NCBI RefSeq assembly: GCF_003268005.1
Contig: NZ_CP014213.1
Location: forward strand, 2,129,501-2,193,500
From: Methanosphaera sp. BMS
Lineage (GTDB): Archaea > Methanobacteriota > Methanobacteria > Methanobacteriales > Methanobacteriaceae
Length of the DNA: 64,000 nucleotides
Direction of reading: 5' to 3'
The notes beneath the pieces were generated by a model. The model worked only from the letters and a program-made list of their open reading frames with translations. It did no database searches and was not told where the DNA came from. The position numbers were made by a program, and so were the translations under genes. Shown one piece after another: positions 1 to 9,513 of this stretch; the first letter of the stretch is position 1; each line of letters starts with the position of its first letter.

Positions 1-509
1 AAGACAAACTTCAAAAAAATGAAAAAACAGATGACAATGACAAACAGGAAGAAAAAGAAACAACACCTGATGAAATCATAGAACAACTTGAAAACCAAGT
101 ACAGGAATACAGGGACAAACTTCAAAGATCACAAGCAGACTTCGAAAACTTCAAAAAACGTTCAATAAAAGAAAAGCAGGAATTCGTCAAGTATGCCAAT
201 GAAGGTTTAATACTTAAAGTACTGGAGGCTTATGAAGACTTAGGACGAGCATTAGAGGTAAAAGAAGATAAAGATCTGCGTGAAGGAGTAGAATTAATCT
301 ATAAGAAAATGGATAAAATACTCAAGGATGAAGGAGTAGAGGAAATCGAAACAGAACATCAAAAATTCGATCCATACAAGCACGAAGCTCTAATGACACA
401 GAAAAATGATGATTATGAAAACAATGAAATCATCCAAGACTTACAAAAAGGATATACATTAAACTCAAAAGTTATAAGATATTCAAAAGTAATAGTATGT
501 AAAAAATAG
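1..509 (+). CDS. grpE: GrpE nucleotide exchange factor (5' truncated by window edge)
   Basis: GrpE releases ADP from DnaK so that the chaperone can let go of its substrate; it acts in the cytoplasm as a dimer. The reading frame is open from base 3, so the true start lies outside the window. The visible part has a charged Glu/Lys/Gln-rich coiled coil, then the family segment around [12 protein letters not shown] and a C-terminal beta domain containing [10 protein letters not shown]. The gene lies 74 bases upstream of dnaK in the same direction, which fits one stress operon. This chaperone set is generally considered to have reached archaea from bacteria. Confidence 0.93.
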   Translation, partial: DKLQKNEKTDDNDKQEEKETTPDEIIEQLENQVQEYRDKLQRSQADFENFKKRSIKEKQEFVKYANEGLILKVLEAYEDLGRALEVKEDKDLREGVELIYKKMDKILKDEGVEEIETEHQKFDPYKHEALMTQKNDDYENNEIIQDLQKGYTLNSKVIRYSKVIVCKK

Positions 510-583
510 ATATAACAAAACAAAAATTTTTAAGCTAACAACATAATTCAAAAATAAAAATAAAAAAAATATAAGGTGATAAT

Positions 584-2443
584 ATGGCACAAGAAAAAGT
601 AATAGGAATAGACCTTGGAACAAGTAACTCAGCAGCAGCTGCATTAATCAGTGGAAAACCAACAATCATACCAAGTGCAGAGGGAGCAACCCAATACGGT
701 AAATCATTCCCAAGTTACGTGGCATTTACCGATGAAGGTGAAGTACTTGTAGGGGAACCAGCTAGAAGACAGGCAGTAACAAACCCTGAAAAAACAATAA
801 GTGCAATAAAAAGACACATGGGTTCAGACTACAAAGTAAACATCAACGGTAAAGATTACACACCACAGGAAATCTCAGCATTAATCCTACAGAAAATCAA
901 AAAAGATGCAGAAGCATTCCTCGGAGAACCAGTTAAAAAAGCAGTAATTACCGTACCTGCATACTTCGATGACAACCAAAGGACAGCAACAAAAGATGCA
1001 GGTAAAATTGCAGGACTCGAAGTGTTAAGACTCGTAAACGAACCTACCGCAGCAAGCTTAGCATACGGATTAGACAAAACAGATGAAGAAGATGTAAACA
1101 TATTAGTATTCGACCTCGGTGGAGGAACACTCGATGTTACAATCATGGAATTCGGAGAAGGAATCTTCGAAGTAAAATCCACAAGCGGAGACACAAACCT
1201 CGGTGGAACAGACATGGATACAGCATTGATGAAATACATAGCCGACGAGTTCAAAAAAGAAAACGGTGTAGACCTACTCAACGATGACCAGGCAGCACAA
1301 AGATTAAGAGAAGCTGCAGAAAAAGCAAAAATTGAGTTGTCAACAACACTCACAACAGACATAAACCTTCCATTCATCACAGCAACACAAGCAGGACCAT
1401 TACACTTAAACATGAACCTGTCACGTGCAAAACTTGAAGAAATCGTAGATCCAATCATCAAAAAATGTGGAGGACCAATCCAACAGGCAATATCCGATGC
1501 AAAAATGCAAAACAGTGACATAGACAAAATAATCCTCGTAGGTGGACCAACAAGAATGCCATCAATACAAAAATATGTTGAAGGGGTAGTAGGTCAAAAA
1601 GTAGAACGTGGAATAGACCCAATGGAATGTGTAGCAAGCGGAGCATCCATCCAAGGTGGAGTACTTGCAGGTGAAATAGATGACCTTGTACTTTTAGATG
1701 TAACACCATTATCATTAGGTATCGAAACAATGGGTGGAGTAGCAACAAAACTCATAGACAGAAACACAACCATACCTACCAAGAAAAGTCAAATCTTCAC
1801 AACAGCAGCAGACAACCAGCCAAGCGTAGACATTCACGTAATTCAAGGTGAAAGACCAATGGCAAACGACAACACCACACTTGGAAGATTCCAACTTGTT
1901 GGTATCCCACCAGCACCAAGAGGAACACCACAAATTGAGGTAACATTCGACATAGACGCCAACGGTATAATAAACGTAACAGCAACAGATAAAGGTACAG
2001 GAAAAGAACAGCAAATAACAATCACTTCAAGCAACAAACTCTCAGATGAAGAAATTGAACAAAAAGTAAAAGAAGCAGAAGCACACGCTGAAGAAGATAA
2101 AAAACGTCAGGAAGAAATCGAAATCAGAAACAACGCTGACAGCCTAGTATACACTGTCGATAAAACAATTGAAGAATTAGGAGATCAACTGGCAGAAGAC
2201 AAAAAAGAAGACCTTAAAAACAAACAGAAAGAAGTGCAGGATGCAATAGAAGCAGACAACATAGAACAAATCAAAGAAAAAACAGAAGTTCTTGAAAAAA
2301 CCATTCATGAAATAAGTGCAGAAATTTATCAACAAGCAGCACAGGCTCAACAGGCACAACAGCAGGCTCAAGCTCAACAGGACGCAGGAAACACTCAATC
2401 AAATGATGATGACACAATAGATGCTGACTTTGAAAAACAATAA
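584..2443 (+). CDS. dnaK: Molecular chaperone DnaK (Hsp70)
   Basis: ATP-dependent Hsp70 that binds exposed hydrophobic stretches of unfolded proteins, working with GrpE and DnaJ. The 619 residues match the usual length. The ATPase domain (about 1-380) starts with GIDLGTSNS and contains the phosphate-binding [10 protein letters not shown]. The substrate-binding beta domain and helical lid follow, then a Gln/Ala-rich linker and the acidic tail [12 protein letters not shown] typical of bacterial DnaK. The start is well placed behind AAGGTGATAAT. The gene is flanked by grpE and two J-domain genes. Long antisense ORFs inside it are by-products of its codon use. Confidence 0.98.
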   Translation: MAQEKVIGIDLGTSNSAAAALISGKPTIIPSAEGATQYGKSFPSYVAFTDEGEVLVGEPARRQAVTNPEKTISAIKRHMGSDYKVNINGKDYTPQEISALILQKIKKDAEAFLGEPVKKAVITVPAYFDDNQRTATKDAGKIAGLEVLRLVNEPTAASLAYGLDKTDEEDVNILVFDLGGGTLDVTIMEFGEGIFEVKSTSGDTNLGGTDMDTALMKYIADEFKKENGVDLLNDDQAAQRLREAAEKAKIELSTTLTTDINLPFITATQAGPLHLNMNLSRAKLEEIVDPIIKKCGGPIQQAISDAKMQNSDIDKIILVGGPTRMPSIQKYVEGVVGQKVERGIDPMECVASGASIQGGVLAGEIDDLVLLDVTPLSLGIETMGGVATKLIDRNTTIPTKKSQIFTTAADNQPSVDIHVIQGERPMANDNTTLGRFQLVGIPPAPRGTPQIEVTFDIDANGIINVTATDKGTGKEQQITITSSNKLSDEEIEQKVKEAEAHAEEDKKRQEEIEIRNNADSLVYTVDKTIEELGDQLAEDKKEDLKNKQKEVQDAIEADNIEQIKEKTEVLEKTIHEISAEIYQQAAQAQQAQQQAQAQQDAGNTQSNDDDTIDADFEKQ

Positions 2444-2522
2444 GTACACGCCATGTTTAAAGCCTAAACACTGTTTGGTTAAACAATAACATTATCACAT
2501 TATAAGTTTAAAAAAAACTAGA

Positions 2523-2549
2523 AATATTGAAGTTAACACCTTCAATATT
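2523..2549. promoter_or_regulatory. Perfect inverted repeat upstream of the short J-domain gene
   Basis: Arms AATATTGAAG and CTTCAATATT (10 bp, perfect) are separated by 7 bases and sit about 8 bases upstream of a TATA-like TTATATATA at 2556-2564. Placement against the promoter suggests an operator for a repressor or activator. It could instead be the dnaK transcription terminator, since it lies 80 bases past the dnaK stop, but no long T run follows. Confidence 0.5.
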
Positions 2550-2584
2550 ACATCCTTATATATACTAATCTGAAGTGGGCACAT

Positions 2585-3055
2585 ATGGATTATAATAAAG
2601 ATTATTATCAAATACTGGAAATTAATAGGGATGCTGATAAGGATACTATTAAAAAATCATATAAACGACTGGCCCTTAAATATCATCCAGACGTAAACGA
2701 TCACCCGGATGCTGAAGAAAAGTTCAAGGAATTAACAGAGGCATACGCAGTATTGTCTGATGATGAGAAAAAAGCCCAATATGATCTCTACGGATACAAG
2801 GCTATAAGTAAATTTACCCAGGAGGACTTAATAAAAAGTGTAAACTTGGACAACGTCTTCAAGGGAGTCAAATTCATAGCAGAGCTGGAAAGAGATTATG
2901 GCTTAATAACGGGGCTTGTAGGAATGCGTTTGGGAAAACGGAAAACATCCAAGGTTATAGGATATGCAAGTAAAATATTGCTTGGTAAAAGTGTATTAAG
3001 TACGGTACTTAGTCATACAAGAAAAGATAATGATACGGGATATAAAAAATTTTAA
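2585..3055 (+). CDS. Short J-domain co-chaperone
   Basis: J-domain proteins stimulate the ATPase of DnaK. Residues 1-70 form a complete J domain with the HPD triplet in [16 protein letters not shown]. It is very similar to the J domain of the dnaJ gene just downstream, which points to a local duplication. The remaining 85 residues lack the Gly/Phe-rich region and the four Cys motifs of full DnaJ. They include a FTQEDL segment shared with DnaJ and then a basic, moderately hydrophobic tail of unknown role. At 156 residues it is much shorter than DnaJ. It has its own TATA-like element and upstream dyad, so it may be regulated separately and recruit DnaK to a particular client. Confidence 0.85.
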   Translation: MDYNKDYYQILEINRDADKDTIKKSYKRLALKYHPDVNDHPDAEEKFKELTEAYAVLSDDEKKAQYDLYGYKAISKFTQEDLIKSVNLDNVFKGVKFIAELERDYGLITGLVGMRLGKRKTSKVIGYASKILLGKSVLSTVLSHTRKDNDTGYKKF

Positions 3056-3176
3056 CTCCAAATAAATCGTAGAATTGAAGACATAAATTATACTTTGACA
3101 CTCTATTAAAATTGTATAGCTATAAAAACAACATTAAATAAAAATATATTCAAGAATTATAATAGGGTAAAAAGGT

Positions 3177-3204
3177 AAATTCTATTATCAGTTTAATAGA
3201 ATTT
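3177..3204. promoter_or_regulatory. Perfect 11-bp inverted repeat upstream of dnaJ
   Basis: Arms AAATTCTATTA and TAATAGAATTT are separated by 6 bases and centred about 58 bases upstream of the dnaJ start. A T-rich run follows at 3213-3220, so it may terminate the short J-domain transcript. Alternatively it is an operator or 5' UTR hairpin of dnaJ. The sequence differs from the dyad at 2523-2549. Confidence 0.5.
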
Positions 3205-3248
3205 AATTAACTATTTTTTTTAAAAAAATTATAAAAGAGGTAAATTTA

Positions 3249-4403
3249 ATGGCAGAAAAAAGAGATTATTATGAGGTTTTGGGCGTTGACAAGAACGCTG
3301 ATCAAAAAACCATAAAGAAAGCATATAGAAAGCTTGCAATGAAATATCATCCTGACGTGAATGATGCACCTGAGGCTGAAGAAAAATTCAAGGAATTAAG
3401 TGAAGCATACGGAGTATTATCCGATGATGAAAAAAGACAGAGATATGATCAATTTGGACATGCAGGAATGGACGGATTTACTCAAGAGGACATATTCAAC
3501 AATATAAACTTTGAAGACATCTTCCGTGGCTTTGGATTTGGAGGTCAATCTCAGGGTGGATTTGGAAGCATATTTGACCTATTCGGTTTTGGCTCAGAAA
3601 CAGGTCGCGGACCGTCACGGGGGTCAGATATACAGAAAAATATAGACCTTACGCTTGAGGAAGTGGCAACGGGACTGTCAAAGGATTTTGACATAACCCA
3701 CAAGAAGGAGTGTCCACATTGTCATGGATCCAAGGCAGAACCCGGCAGTGATGTAAAAACATGTACTCAGTGTAGCGGTACGGGACAGGTAAAACAGGTA
3801 CAAAACACACCGCTTGGACAATTTGCCACAGTTTCGCCATGTCCGCAATGTCGTGGTGAAGGACAAATCGTTGAAACACCATGTAGCGAGTGTCATGGAG
3901 TGGGACTTAAAACCACTACCAACAAGATATCCATAAACATACCTGCTGGAGTAGAGACAGGTACAAGACTACGTGTGGCAGGTGAAGGGGATGATGGATT
4001 GAATGGAGCTCCGGCAGGAGATCTATATGTTACAATAAGAGTCTTGAAGCATGACATATTCGAAAGAAGCGGACAGGATTTATACTATGACCTGCCAATA
4101 AGCTATGTGCAGGCATGTCTTGGTGACAAGGTAGACGTACCGACCATAGACGGCGTTGCAAAACTCACAATACCTCCGGGTACACAGTCTGAAAGCACAT
4201 TCAAGCTAAGAAATGAAGGATTGAAACATATCCGATGGGATAACAAGGGAAATCTCTACGTCACCGTTAAGGTGGTTGTACCTAAGAAACTTAGTGAAAA
4301 ACAGAAGGATATCCTTGAAGAGTTCGCTAAGGAAAGTGGAGAGGAAATATCCCAAGTTAAACAGGGATTCTTTGACAAGGTTAAAGAATCATTGAACAAA
4401 TAA
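3249..4403 (+). CDS. dnaJ: Chaperone DnaJ
   Basis: Hsp40 that delivers unfolded proteins to DnaK and triggers its ATPase. All domains are in the usual order in 384 residues. The J domain (1-70) carries HPD. A Gly/Phe-rich linker follows (about 75-130), then a zinc-binding domain with four CxxCxGxG-type repeats ([32 protein letters not shown]). The C-terminal peptide-binding domain runs to the end. The first repeat has S where the usual second glycine is. The start is set by AGAGGT 7 bases upstream. It completes the grpE-dnaK-dnaJ cluster. Confidence 0.97.
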   Translation: MAEKRDYYEVLGVDKNADQKTIKKAYRKLAMKYHPDVNDAPEAEEKFKELSEAYGVLSDDEKRQRYDQFGHAGMDGFTQEDIFNNINFEDIFRGFGFGGQSQGGFGSIFDLFGFGSETGRGPSRGSDIQKNIDLTLEEVATGLSKDFDITHKKECPHCHGSKAEPGSDVKTCTQCSGTGQVKQVQNTPLGQFATVSPCPQCRGEGQIVETPCSECHGVGLKTTTNKISINIPAGVETGTRLRVAGEGDDGLNGAPAGDLYVTIRVLKHDIFERSGQDLYYDLPISYVQACLGDKVDVPTIDGVAKLTIPPGTQSESTFKLRNEGLKHIRWDNKGNLYVTVKVVVPKKLSEKQKDILEEFAKESGEEISQVKQGFFDKVKESLNK

Positions 4404-4672
4404 TCTCCCTCCATTTGCCTCTTTTTATAATAACTATTTTTTTAAATTGAACTACTTGATTTTTACTTTCATAACAGTGTTGTCTATGAATATCCATTTC
4501 TTGGACTATGAATTGACTTTAAGGTATTGACTTTAATTATTCCAATCTGTAGCACTTAACTGATTTTAACAGAAACAATAATATTTAATAATTCTAGATA
4601 TAATATAATTGATTATAGATATGATAATTTTTCTATGAATGGGGTATAGTATTAAAATTAATGAGGGATATT

Positions 4673-5077
4673 ATGATAATTGATGAGGCCGATGTGAAAA
4701 TCAATTTAATGTGTAAGGATAATCTACATAGTAATCTAAAATTATGTGAAGTTGAAGAGTTTCTTTCAGGGTATAAACAAATTCATACGAATATGAAGGC
4801 ACGTCAAATGATAAAAATAGATGAAACATCAATCTCATTCAGCGGTGATGCAAATCAGAACGTCTTCTATCCATACGTATATAAGACCAGTGAGGGCAAT
4901 GACAAGTGGATACTTTTCATGAAGGATGATGTCGAGGGATACGCTTTATACAAAAATCCACAAACAGAAAAGATGCAGCTGGCATGGTATCATAGAAAGC
5001 TTGATAAACCATTAACGCCTGAAGAGGAGGAAAAAATAATCACATGTTATGTCCCTAAAAAAAATAGCAAAAGATAA
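4673..5077 (+). CDS. Hypothetical protein, 134 aa
   Basis: I do not recognise this family. The product is soluble, mildly charged, and has no signal peptide or membrane segment. It contains two cysteines in the first third (around MCKDNL and KLCEVEE) and one near the end (ITCYVPKK). A tryptophan-containing middle (KWILFMKDD) suggests a compact beta-rich fold. An in-frame ATG lies 12 bases upstream at 4661. However, the GAGGGA that would serve as ribosome binding site falls between the two ATGs, so 4673 is the better start. The gene stands alone, with 250 bases before it and 90 after. Confidence 0.7.
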   Translation: MIIDEADVKINLMCKDNLHSNLKLCEVEEFLSGYKQIHTNMKARQMIKIDETSISFSGDANQNVFYPYVYKTSEGNDKWILFMKDDVEGYALYKNPQTEKMQLAWYHRKLDKPLTPEEEEKIITCYVPKKNSKR

Positions 5078-5169
5078 TTAATTACTCATTACTAATATAA
5101 TAATAAGAAAAGAAAAGTAAAAAATAAAATAATTATTTTAAATTAACTTAATATATAGGAGATTATAAT

Positions 5170-5634
5170 TTGTACGACGCAGAAGTATTAGTTGTAGGAT
5201 GTGGAAACGTATTATTTAAGGATGATGGATTTGGACCACTAACAGTACAGCAGATAGAAGAAAATGAGAAGAACAGACCTTTGCCAAGTAATGTCATGAC
5301 GATAGATGCGGGAACAAGTGCACCTCATTATCTATTTAGTCTGCCGAATCCAATGTGGAAAAAGATAATCATACTTGACATTGCAGATTTTGAAGGAAAT
5401 GCCGGAGACATTAAAAAATTATCCAAGGAAGACGTGCCTGTAGGCAAATATCAGGATCCCCACTCATTATCAGTAGTAGACCCTCTTGATGACTTGGAAG
5501 AGGTAGAAATAGTTATCATAGCATGTAAACCTGAAAGAATATCATCACCATTTGTCGAGTATGGATTAACCGAAAGTGTTGAAAAGGCAATACCTAAGGC
5601 CATTGACATGGTATATGAAGAAGTAATTATATAA
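5170..5634 (+). CDS. frhD: Hydrogenase maturation protease, FrhD type
   Basis: Endopeptidase that trims the C terminus of the large subunit of a [NiFe] hydrogenase after nickel insertion. The N terminus shows the family nickel-sensing motif as GCGNVLFKDDGFGP (residues 10-23), with the conserved Asp pair. A second conserved region starts at DAGTSA. Length (154 aa) and sequence resemble the delta protein of F420-reducing hydrogenase, so that hydrogenase is the likely client, but client assignment is inference. Translation starts at TTG, placed by TAGGAGA 8-14 bases upstream. No hydrogenase structural genes lie beside it here; the next gene encodes a poly-His protein. Confidence 0.85.
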   Translation: MYDAEVLVVGCGNVLFKDDGFGPLTVQQIEENEKNRPLPSNVMTIDAGTSAPHYLFSLPNPMWKKIIILDIADFEGNAGDIKKLSKEDVPVGKYQDPHSLSVVDPLDDLEEVEIVIIACKPERISSPFVEYGLTESVEKAIPKAIDMVYEEVII

Positions 5635-6050
5635 TCTTCTTCCGAAGCTATTTTTTTAGAATTTTTTGATTATTGTCATATCGTATATTTTTTCAATTAT
5701 TTCTGAGAGTGTGCAACAATTATGGCTATACAACCTATTTTTTTCATGTTTTAAGTTATCTATTCTGGCACTATCGATATTTCATTTCTACTTTTGTATA
5801 GTTTTTAACTATTTCCGACATTTTATCGTATATTTGTTTTAAAAAAGCATTTATTCTCATCAAGCAAGGTCCTATTCGTTATTTTAAGCTTTTTATTGCA
5901 ACTTCTTGATTGATATTGCTGTTATTAAATTCTATATATTTTCCCGTAATCTTTTGTTTATGTTTATTTTTACAGCCGATAGAAAATGCTATCATATATG
6001 AGGGATATACTAATACATAGAACATTAACAAATAATCAAGGTGTAATCAA
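5635..6050. other. Intergenic, no gene seen
   Basis: About 415 bases of AT-rich sequence. A T-rich stretch directly after frhD could terminate it. I see no ORF with a ribosome binding site and no RNA gene. The last 30 bases carry AAGGTG ahead of the next gene. Confidence 0.5.
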
Positions 6051-6614
6051 ATGGATATAAATACAATAACTCCCGTAATAACTCAATTTAATAATTTTAT
6101 CGATTCATTAATTGAAGATTTCAAACAATATAATCTTGATGAAGAAACACTGGCATTTTTAGTGGGAAAGACAAGAAACTTCATCAGTTTTTCCGAGTTA
6201 ACCTTACTTAACGTGATTTTCGGTATTTTGGATAAATTGGAAGCTGCAGGCTTTGACTTCAATGATGAGATTCAGGCGGCAAGAAATATAATTAACCAAA
6301 TATTTGAAAACATAAACAATTCGTTGGACATCATATTGCCTGAAGAAGAAGAACAGGAGGGGCATGTTCACGATCATGGCCATCATCATCACCACCATCA
6401 TCATATAGATGTTGAAGCAATACAGGAAGATGTTGACAAGATAATTGCCAACTTGGAAGTATTGAAGAATCTAATCGGTGATATAGCAAATATGGTGCTG
6501 CTGACATTAAAATATCAGGCTAAAGAAATCGATGAAATATTATTCAAAAAGGAATATGAATGCTTTAAGGATGATATGAAAAACTTCACAGAAGAGTTTG
6601 AAAAAGAGGAATAA
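6051..6614 (+). CDS. Poly-histidine acidic helical protein (candidate metal binder)
   Basis: A 187-residue protein of no family I recognise. Residues 1-95 and 120-187 are predicted mostly helical and are rich in Asp, Glu, Ile and Asn. Between them lies an acidic run followed by eleven His within residues 105-118, including eight in a row (111-118). Such tracts in HypB or SlyD bind and store nickel, so a nickel or zinc buffering role is plausible, but there is no GTPase or PPIase domain here. The gene follows a [NiFe] hydrogenase maturation protease by 416 bases in the same direction. AAGGTG 7 bases ahead supports the start. Confidence 0.7.
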   Translation: MDINTITPVITQFNNFIDSLIEDFKQYNLDEETLAFLVGKTRNFISFSELTLLNVIFGILDKLEAAGFDFNDEIQAARNIINQIFENINNSLDIILPEEEEQEGHVHDHGHHHHHHHHIDVEAIQEDVDKIIANLEVLKNLIGDIANMVLLTLKYQAKEIDEILFKKEYECFKDDMKNFTEEFEKEE

Positions 6615-6665
6615 TCATTAAACCCCTTATCATCTTTTAAAAGTAATAAAACTTATTTTTTTTAA

Positions 6666-7817
6666 TTATTTTTTCTCTACATTTTTTCTTTGAAAGTTAT
6701 TGTATAACTTCGTAAACAAGTCGGGATTAAAAGTGTTTTTTTCATTTTCATAATCATTAATCATACATACCTCCGTTGATTTGATTGTATCGATAGTGCA
6801 TATCCAATGACTTTTAACCTCTTTTCTAAATGAGTTTTGAAGCAAATTTTTATTGTTATATGTTACAATCCATTTTCCGGAGTCTTTCTCGAATTTTATA
6901 AGGTTTTTATAGCTGTGGGTGTGATAAATGTAGTCATCCGAGTATTGGATGCTATATACTTTATAATCTTTTCCCAGGTCCTTTTGAATCATTTGGGTGT
7001 ATCGGTCATTTTTTCTAAAGTCTGCTCTTACAAGGCTTGACTTGGCAAGTATGACGTGGTTTACTCCCTCTTCTGTTATGTTTAACGGAAGTTGTCCCTT
7101 ATTCCATTGAAGAGCTAGTTTTACCAATTCCCGTATCTCTTCAGGATTTTTCTTTTTTTCTTTTATTAGTTTATAACTAAGCTTTCCATACTTACAGAGC
7201 TTGTAATACTTTAGTTTTTCTTTACCGTTTTCACTGGATAGTATTTCCAATTCTTCGTTTGAGTACTCCTTCGTGTTGTCGTTAAATAATTCCCGTATGA
7301 TGGTGGTCGTGAAGCGTTTTTCTTCCAAGTCATCAAATGAGGAGTATCTGATATTAGTCACTATCCTTTCTATTTCATCCCATTCAATATAATAGTTCTT
7401 GTCCTTGGTGGTGGTGACCTTTATGTTGTCTTTGCCTATTCCCGATATCAATCCTCTTTTATAGTACTCCTTATGTTCGATTATCTCGGATTTGACCTTT
7501 GAGAAGTTTTCGTCAAGGTTAAATTTCCGGGGAACATATGAAAGGTTATCCAGTACGATATCTTCAAATAACCATGATAGTAATGAAAGTATTATTCCAT
7601 TGATGATTTTTCCCTGTTTATAATTATTCAAGGCATTCTCTATTTCCTTCCAGGAATAAAAGTTATTTTCTATCTTCACATATTTTTCTCCAATTCCCTT
7701 GATAACAAGACCATCTGATAGGCTTTTTGATTTAAAGTCATTTTTATGTTCAATGACATAGCTTTTAATTTCATTAAAATCATCATCGAGGTTATACTGT
7801 AATCTTTCTACTTCCAT
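6666..7817 (-). CDS. Hypothetical protein with duplicated N-terminal module
   Basis: A 383-residue soluble protein that I cannot assign. The N-terminal 190 residues contain two copies of one module. Copy 1 (about 8-65) runs from YNLDDDFNEIK to YSWKEIENAL; copy 2 (about 97-155) runs from FNLDENFSKVK to IEWDEIERIV. A hydrophobic stretch between them (IINGIILSLLSWLF) may be buried or membrane-touching. The C-terminal 180 residues are a separate charged domain that includes HSYKNLIKFEKDSGKW. There are no recognisable catalytic motifs. It is transcribed away from the neighbouring poly-His gene and toward it, so the two genes converge. Confidence 0.65.
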   Translation of the reverse strand: MEVERLQYNLDDDFNEIKSYVIEHKNDFKSKSLSDGLVIKGIGEKYVKIENNFYSWKEIENALNNYKQGKIINGIILSLLSWLFEDIVLDNLSYVPRKFNLDENFSKVKSEIIEHKEYYKRGLISGIGKDNIKVTTTKDKNYYIEWDEIERIVTNIRYSSFDDLEEKRFTTTIIRELFNDNTKEYSNEELEILSSENGKEKLKYYKLCKYGKLSYKLIKEKKKNPEEIRELVKLALQWNKGQLPLNITEEGVNHVILAKSSLVRADFRKNDRYTQMIQKDLGKDYKVYSIQYSDDYIYHTHSYKNLIKFEKDSGKWIVTYNNKNLLQNSFRKEVKSHWICTIDTIKSTEVCMINDYENEKNTFNPDLFTKLYNNFQRKNVEKK

Positions 7818-7915
7818 GATATCATGTCCTGAATTAATTATGTTATAATTATGATTGGAGTAATATTAAAATCTTTGTAAAAGCAACAATTCGAAAAATA
7901 GGTTTAAAGGGGAGG

Positions 7916-8893
7916 TTATACTGTTGTTACTTGACAACCCTCTTTTTCTATGATGATTGTATGTTCGGTTTGAGCTACCATTCCATCGGTTCTTTCCTTA
8001 AGGGCTGCATACGGATAAATCGCACGACTTGTAATAAGAGGTCTCATTGCCCTGTTAAGGCTTCTTGCATCATATTCATCAAGGAAGCATCTTTTGGAAA
8101 ATGGGAAGTACTTGTTCTGGGTTGATATCCGTTTAAGTAATTTCTTGGCGTCGGGCTGTCTTAAAGGCCTTGGCCTTAGGTATGAATAGATATGATGTTG
8201 TGGCATGTCACCCACTTCACCTATGCCATTTGTAGCAAATGGTTCGATTGCCACGTGATCTCCTTCCTTAAGTTCATGGTCATTGTTTTCAGGATAGTTG
8301 GGGATGGACAGTCCTGCATGTAGGTTGTTTTGTTCAAGGCTATGGCCAGCGAGGTTAACGATTGGATTATATCCCTTTGCATGCATGGTGTCCTGTACGG
8401 TTTTTCCTATCTCTTTAAGGGTTACTCCCTCTTTGAGCATGCTGATGACATTTTCCAATGCACTGCTTGAGGCATCTATAATTTTTCTTCTTTCCTCTAT
8501 TTCATCATCTGACACCTCTTGAAGTCCATCATCCAATCTTCCAGGCATATTAAGGGGTTTTCCATCCTCATCAAAGGGGTCTGCATTGTCTCCTTCAATT
8601 ATAACAGTTACAGCCGTATCGGATATGTAACCATCCACTTCTGCACCCAAGTCAATTTTAACAATATCTCCATTGCACAGTAAAGTGTCATCATTTGGAT
8701 CAGGAGTGTAATGTGCTGCTATCTGATTGATTGAGAGGTTACATGGAAATGACAATCCGGCACCGGTACTTAGTATTTCACTTTCAATCCAGTCAACCAG
8801 ATCATATGCTTTCATTCCAGCTTTAGCTTTTTTTGCAGCCTCTTTACGTACTTTAGCAGCAATTCGTCCTGCTTCTTCATATTTTTCTTGCAT
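7916..8893 (-). CDS. map: Methionine aminopeptidase, type II
   Basis: Removes the initiator methionine from new proteins using two divalent metal ions. Metal ligands are visible in order: Asp in KIDLGAEVDGYISDTAV, His in AGHSLEQ, Glu in AIEPFAT and Glu in AQTEHTI. At 325 residues it is about 30 longer than most archaeal enzymes. The excess is an acidic stretch at about 101-132 (GDNADPF to EVSDDEIEE) inserted right after the second metal Asp. AGTGAT precedes the start. It is divergent from the membrane/coiled-coil pair at 9097. Confidence 0.95.
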   Translation of the reverse strand: MQEKYEEAGRIAAKVRKEAAKKAKAGMKAYDLVDWIESEILSTGAGLSFPCNLSINQIAAHYTPDPNDDTLLCNGDIVKIDLGAEVDGYISDTAVTVIIEGDNADPFDEDGKPLNMPGRLDDGLQEVSDDEIEERRKIIDASSSALENVISMLKEGVTLKEIGKTVQDTMHAKGYNPIVNLAGHSLEQNNLHAGLSIPNYPENNDHELKEGDHVAIEPFATNGIGEVGDMPQHHIYSYLRPRPLRQPDAKKLLKRISTQNKYFPFSKRCFLDEYDARSLNRAMRPLITSRAIYPYAALKERTDGMVAQTEHTIIIEKEGCQVTTV

Positions 8894-9096
8894 CTTATCA
8901 CTATCTAATAATTTTTTTGACTAAAATTTACTTTCGATATTCTATTTTAAGATATATTTTTCATCTTACTTAATATCATGGATTATATTTCAATACTATT
9001 AAGTTGATGTGTTTTTCTAATTAATTACTTAAAAATATATTAACTTGTAAATCAAATAATATATATTATTGTAATTTAATGTATGGAGGTAATCTA

Positions 9097-9504
9097 ATGG
9101 ATATGATATTTACTCAAGATCAATTACTCATATTAATCTTATCAGTTATATTCTTAATTTTAGTCATAGTCATTGTAGTTGAATGGCGTAAAGCAACGGT
9201 ATCTAAAAATAACATAGTTTTACTGGAGAAAAAAGCTGAACTTAAGAAGATTGAACTTGTAGAGAAGGACTTGGAAACCAAACGTATGAAAGATAGTTTA
9301 ACTGAGTTATCCGAGGAAGATCAGCAAAAACTTAAAAACATCCGTTCAAACACATCTGAAATTATGGCTAAGGTTGGACTTTTAAGTACACAAGTTAATG
9401 AGAAAGTAGAACAGTTAGAAGCTAAAAGTGAACTCTTAAAACTACAAAAGTTAGAAAAAGAACTTGAAAAGAAAGAAGCGGAACTAGAAAAATCTCTTAA
9501 TTAA
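9097..9504 (+). CDS. Membrane-anchored coiled-coil protein A
   Basis: A 135-residue protein with one N-terminal membrane helix (about 7-30, LLILILSVIFLILVIVIVV) followed by a long charged region rich in Lys, Glu and Leu. Heptad-like spacing there predicts coiled coil almost to the end. I do not recognise a family. GGAGGT ends 6 bases before the ATG at 9097, so this start is preferred over the in-frame ATG at 9079, which lies upstream of that site. The gene is followed after 9 bases by a second protein with the same architecture, so the two probably form a membrane-tethered pair. Confidence 0.75.
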   Translation: MDMIFTQDQLLILILSVIFLILVIVIVVEWRKATVSKNNIVLLEKKAELKKIELVEKDLETKRMKDSLTELSEEDQQKLKNIRSNTSEIMAKVGLLSTQVNEKVEQLEAKSELLKLQKLEKELEKKEAELEKSLN

Positions 9505-9513
9505 GGTGATTGA

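Noticed and set aside
856-2037. Several long antisense ORFs within dnaK
   Set aside because: Their Cys/Ser/Leu-rich products mirror the codon bias of dnaK; no ribosome binding sites or recognisable domains.
5711-5722. GTGCAACAATT shared with 63851, as an IS end
   Set aside because: Only 11 bases match and there is no matching partner end or target duplication at either place.
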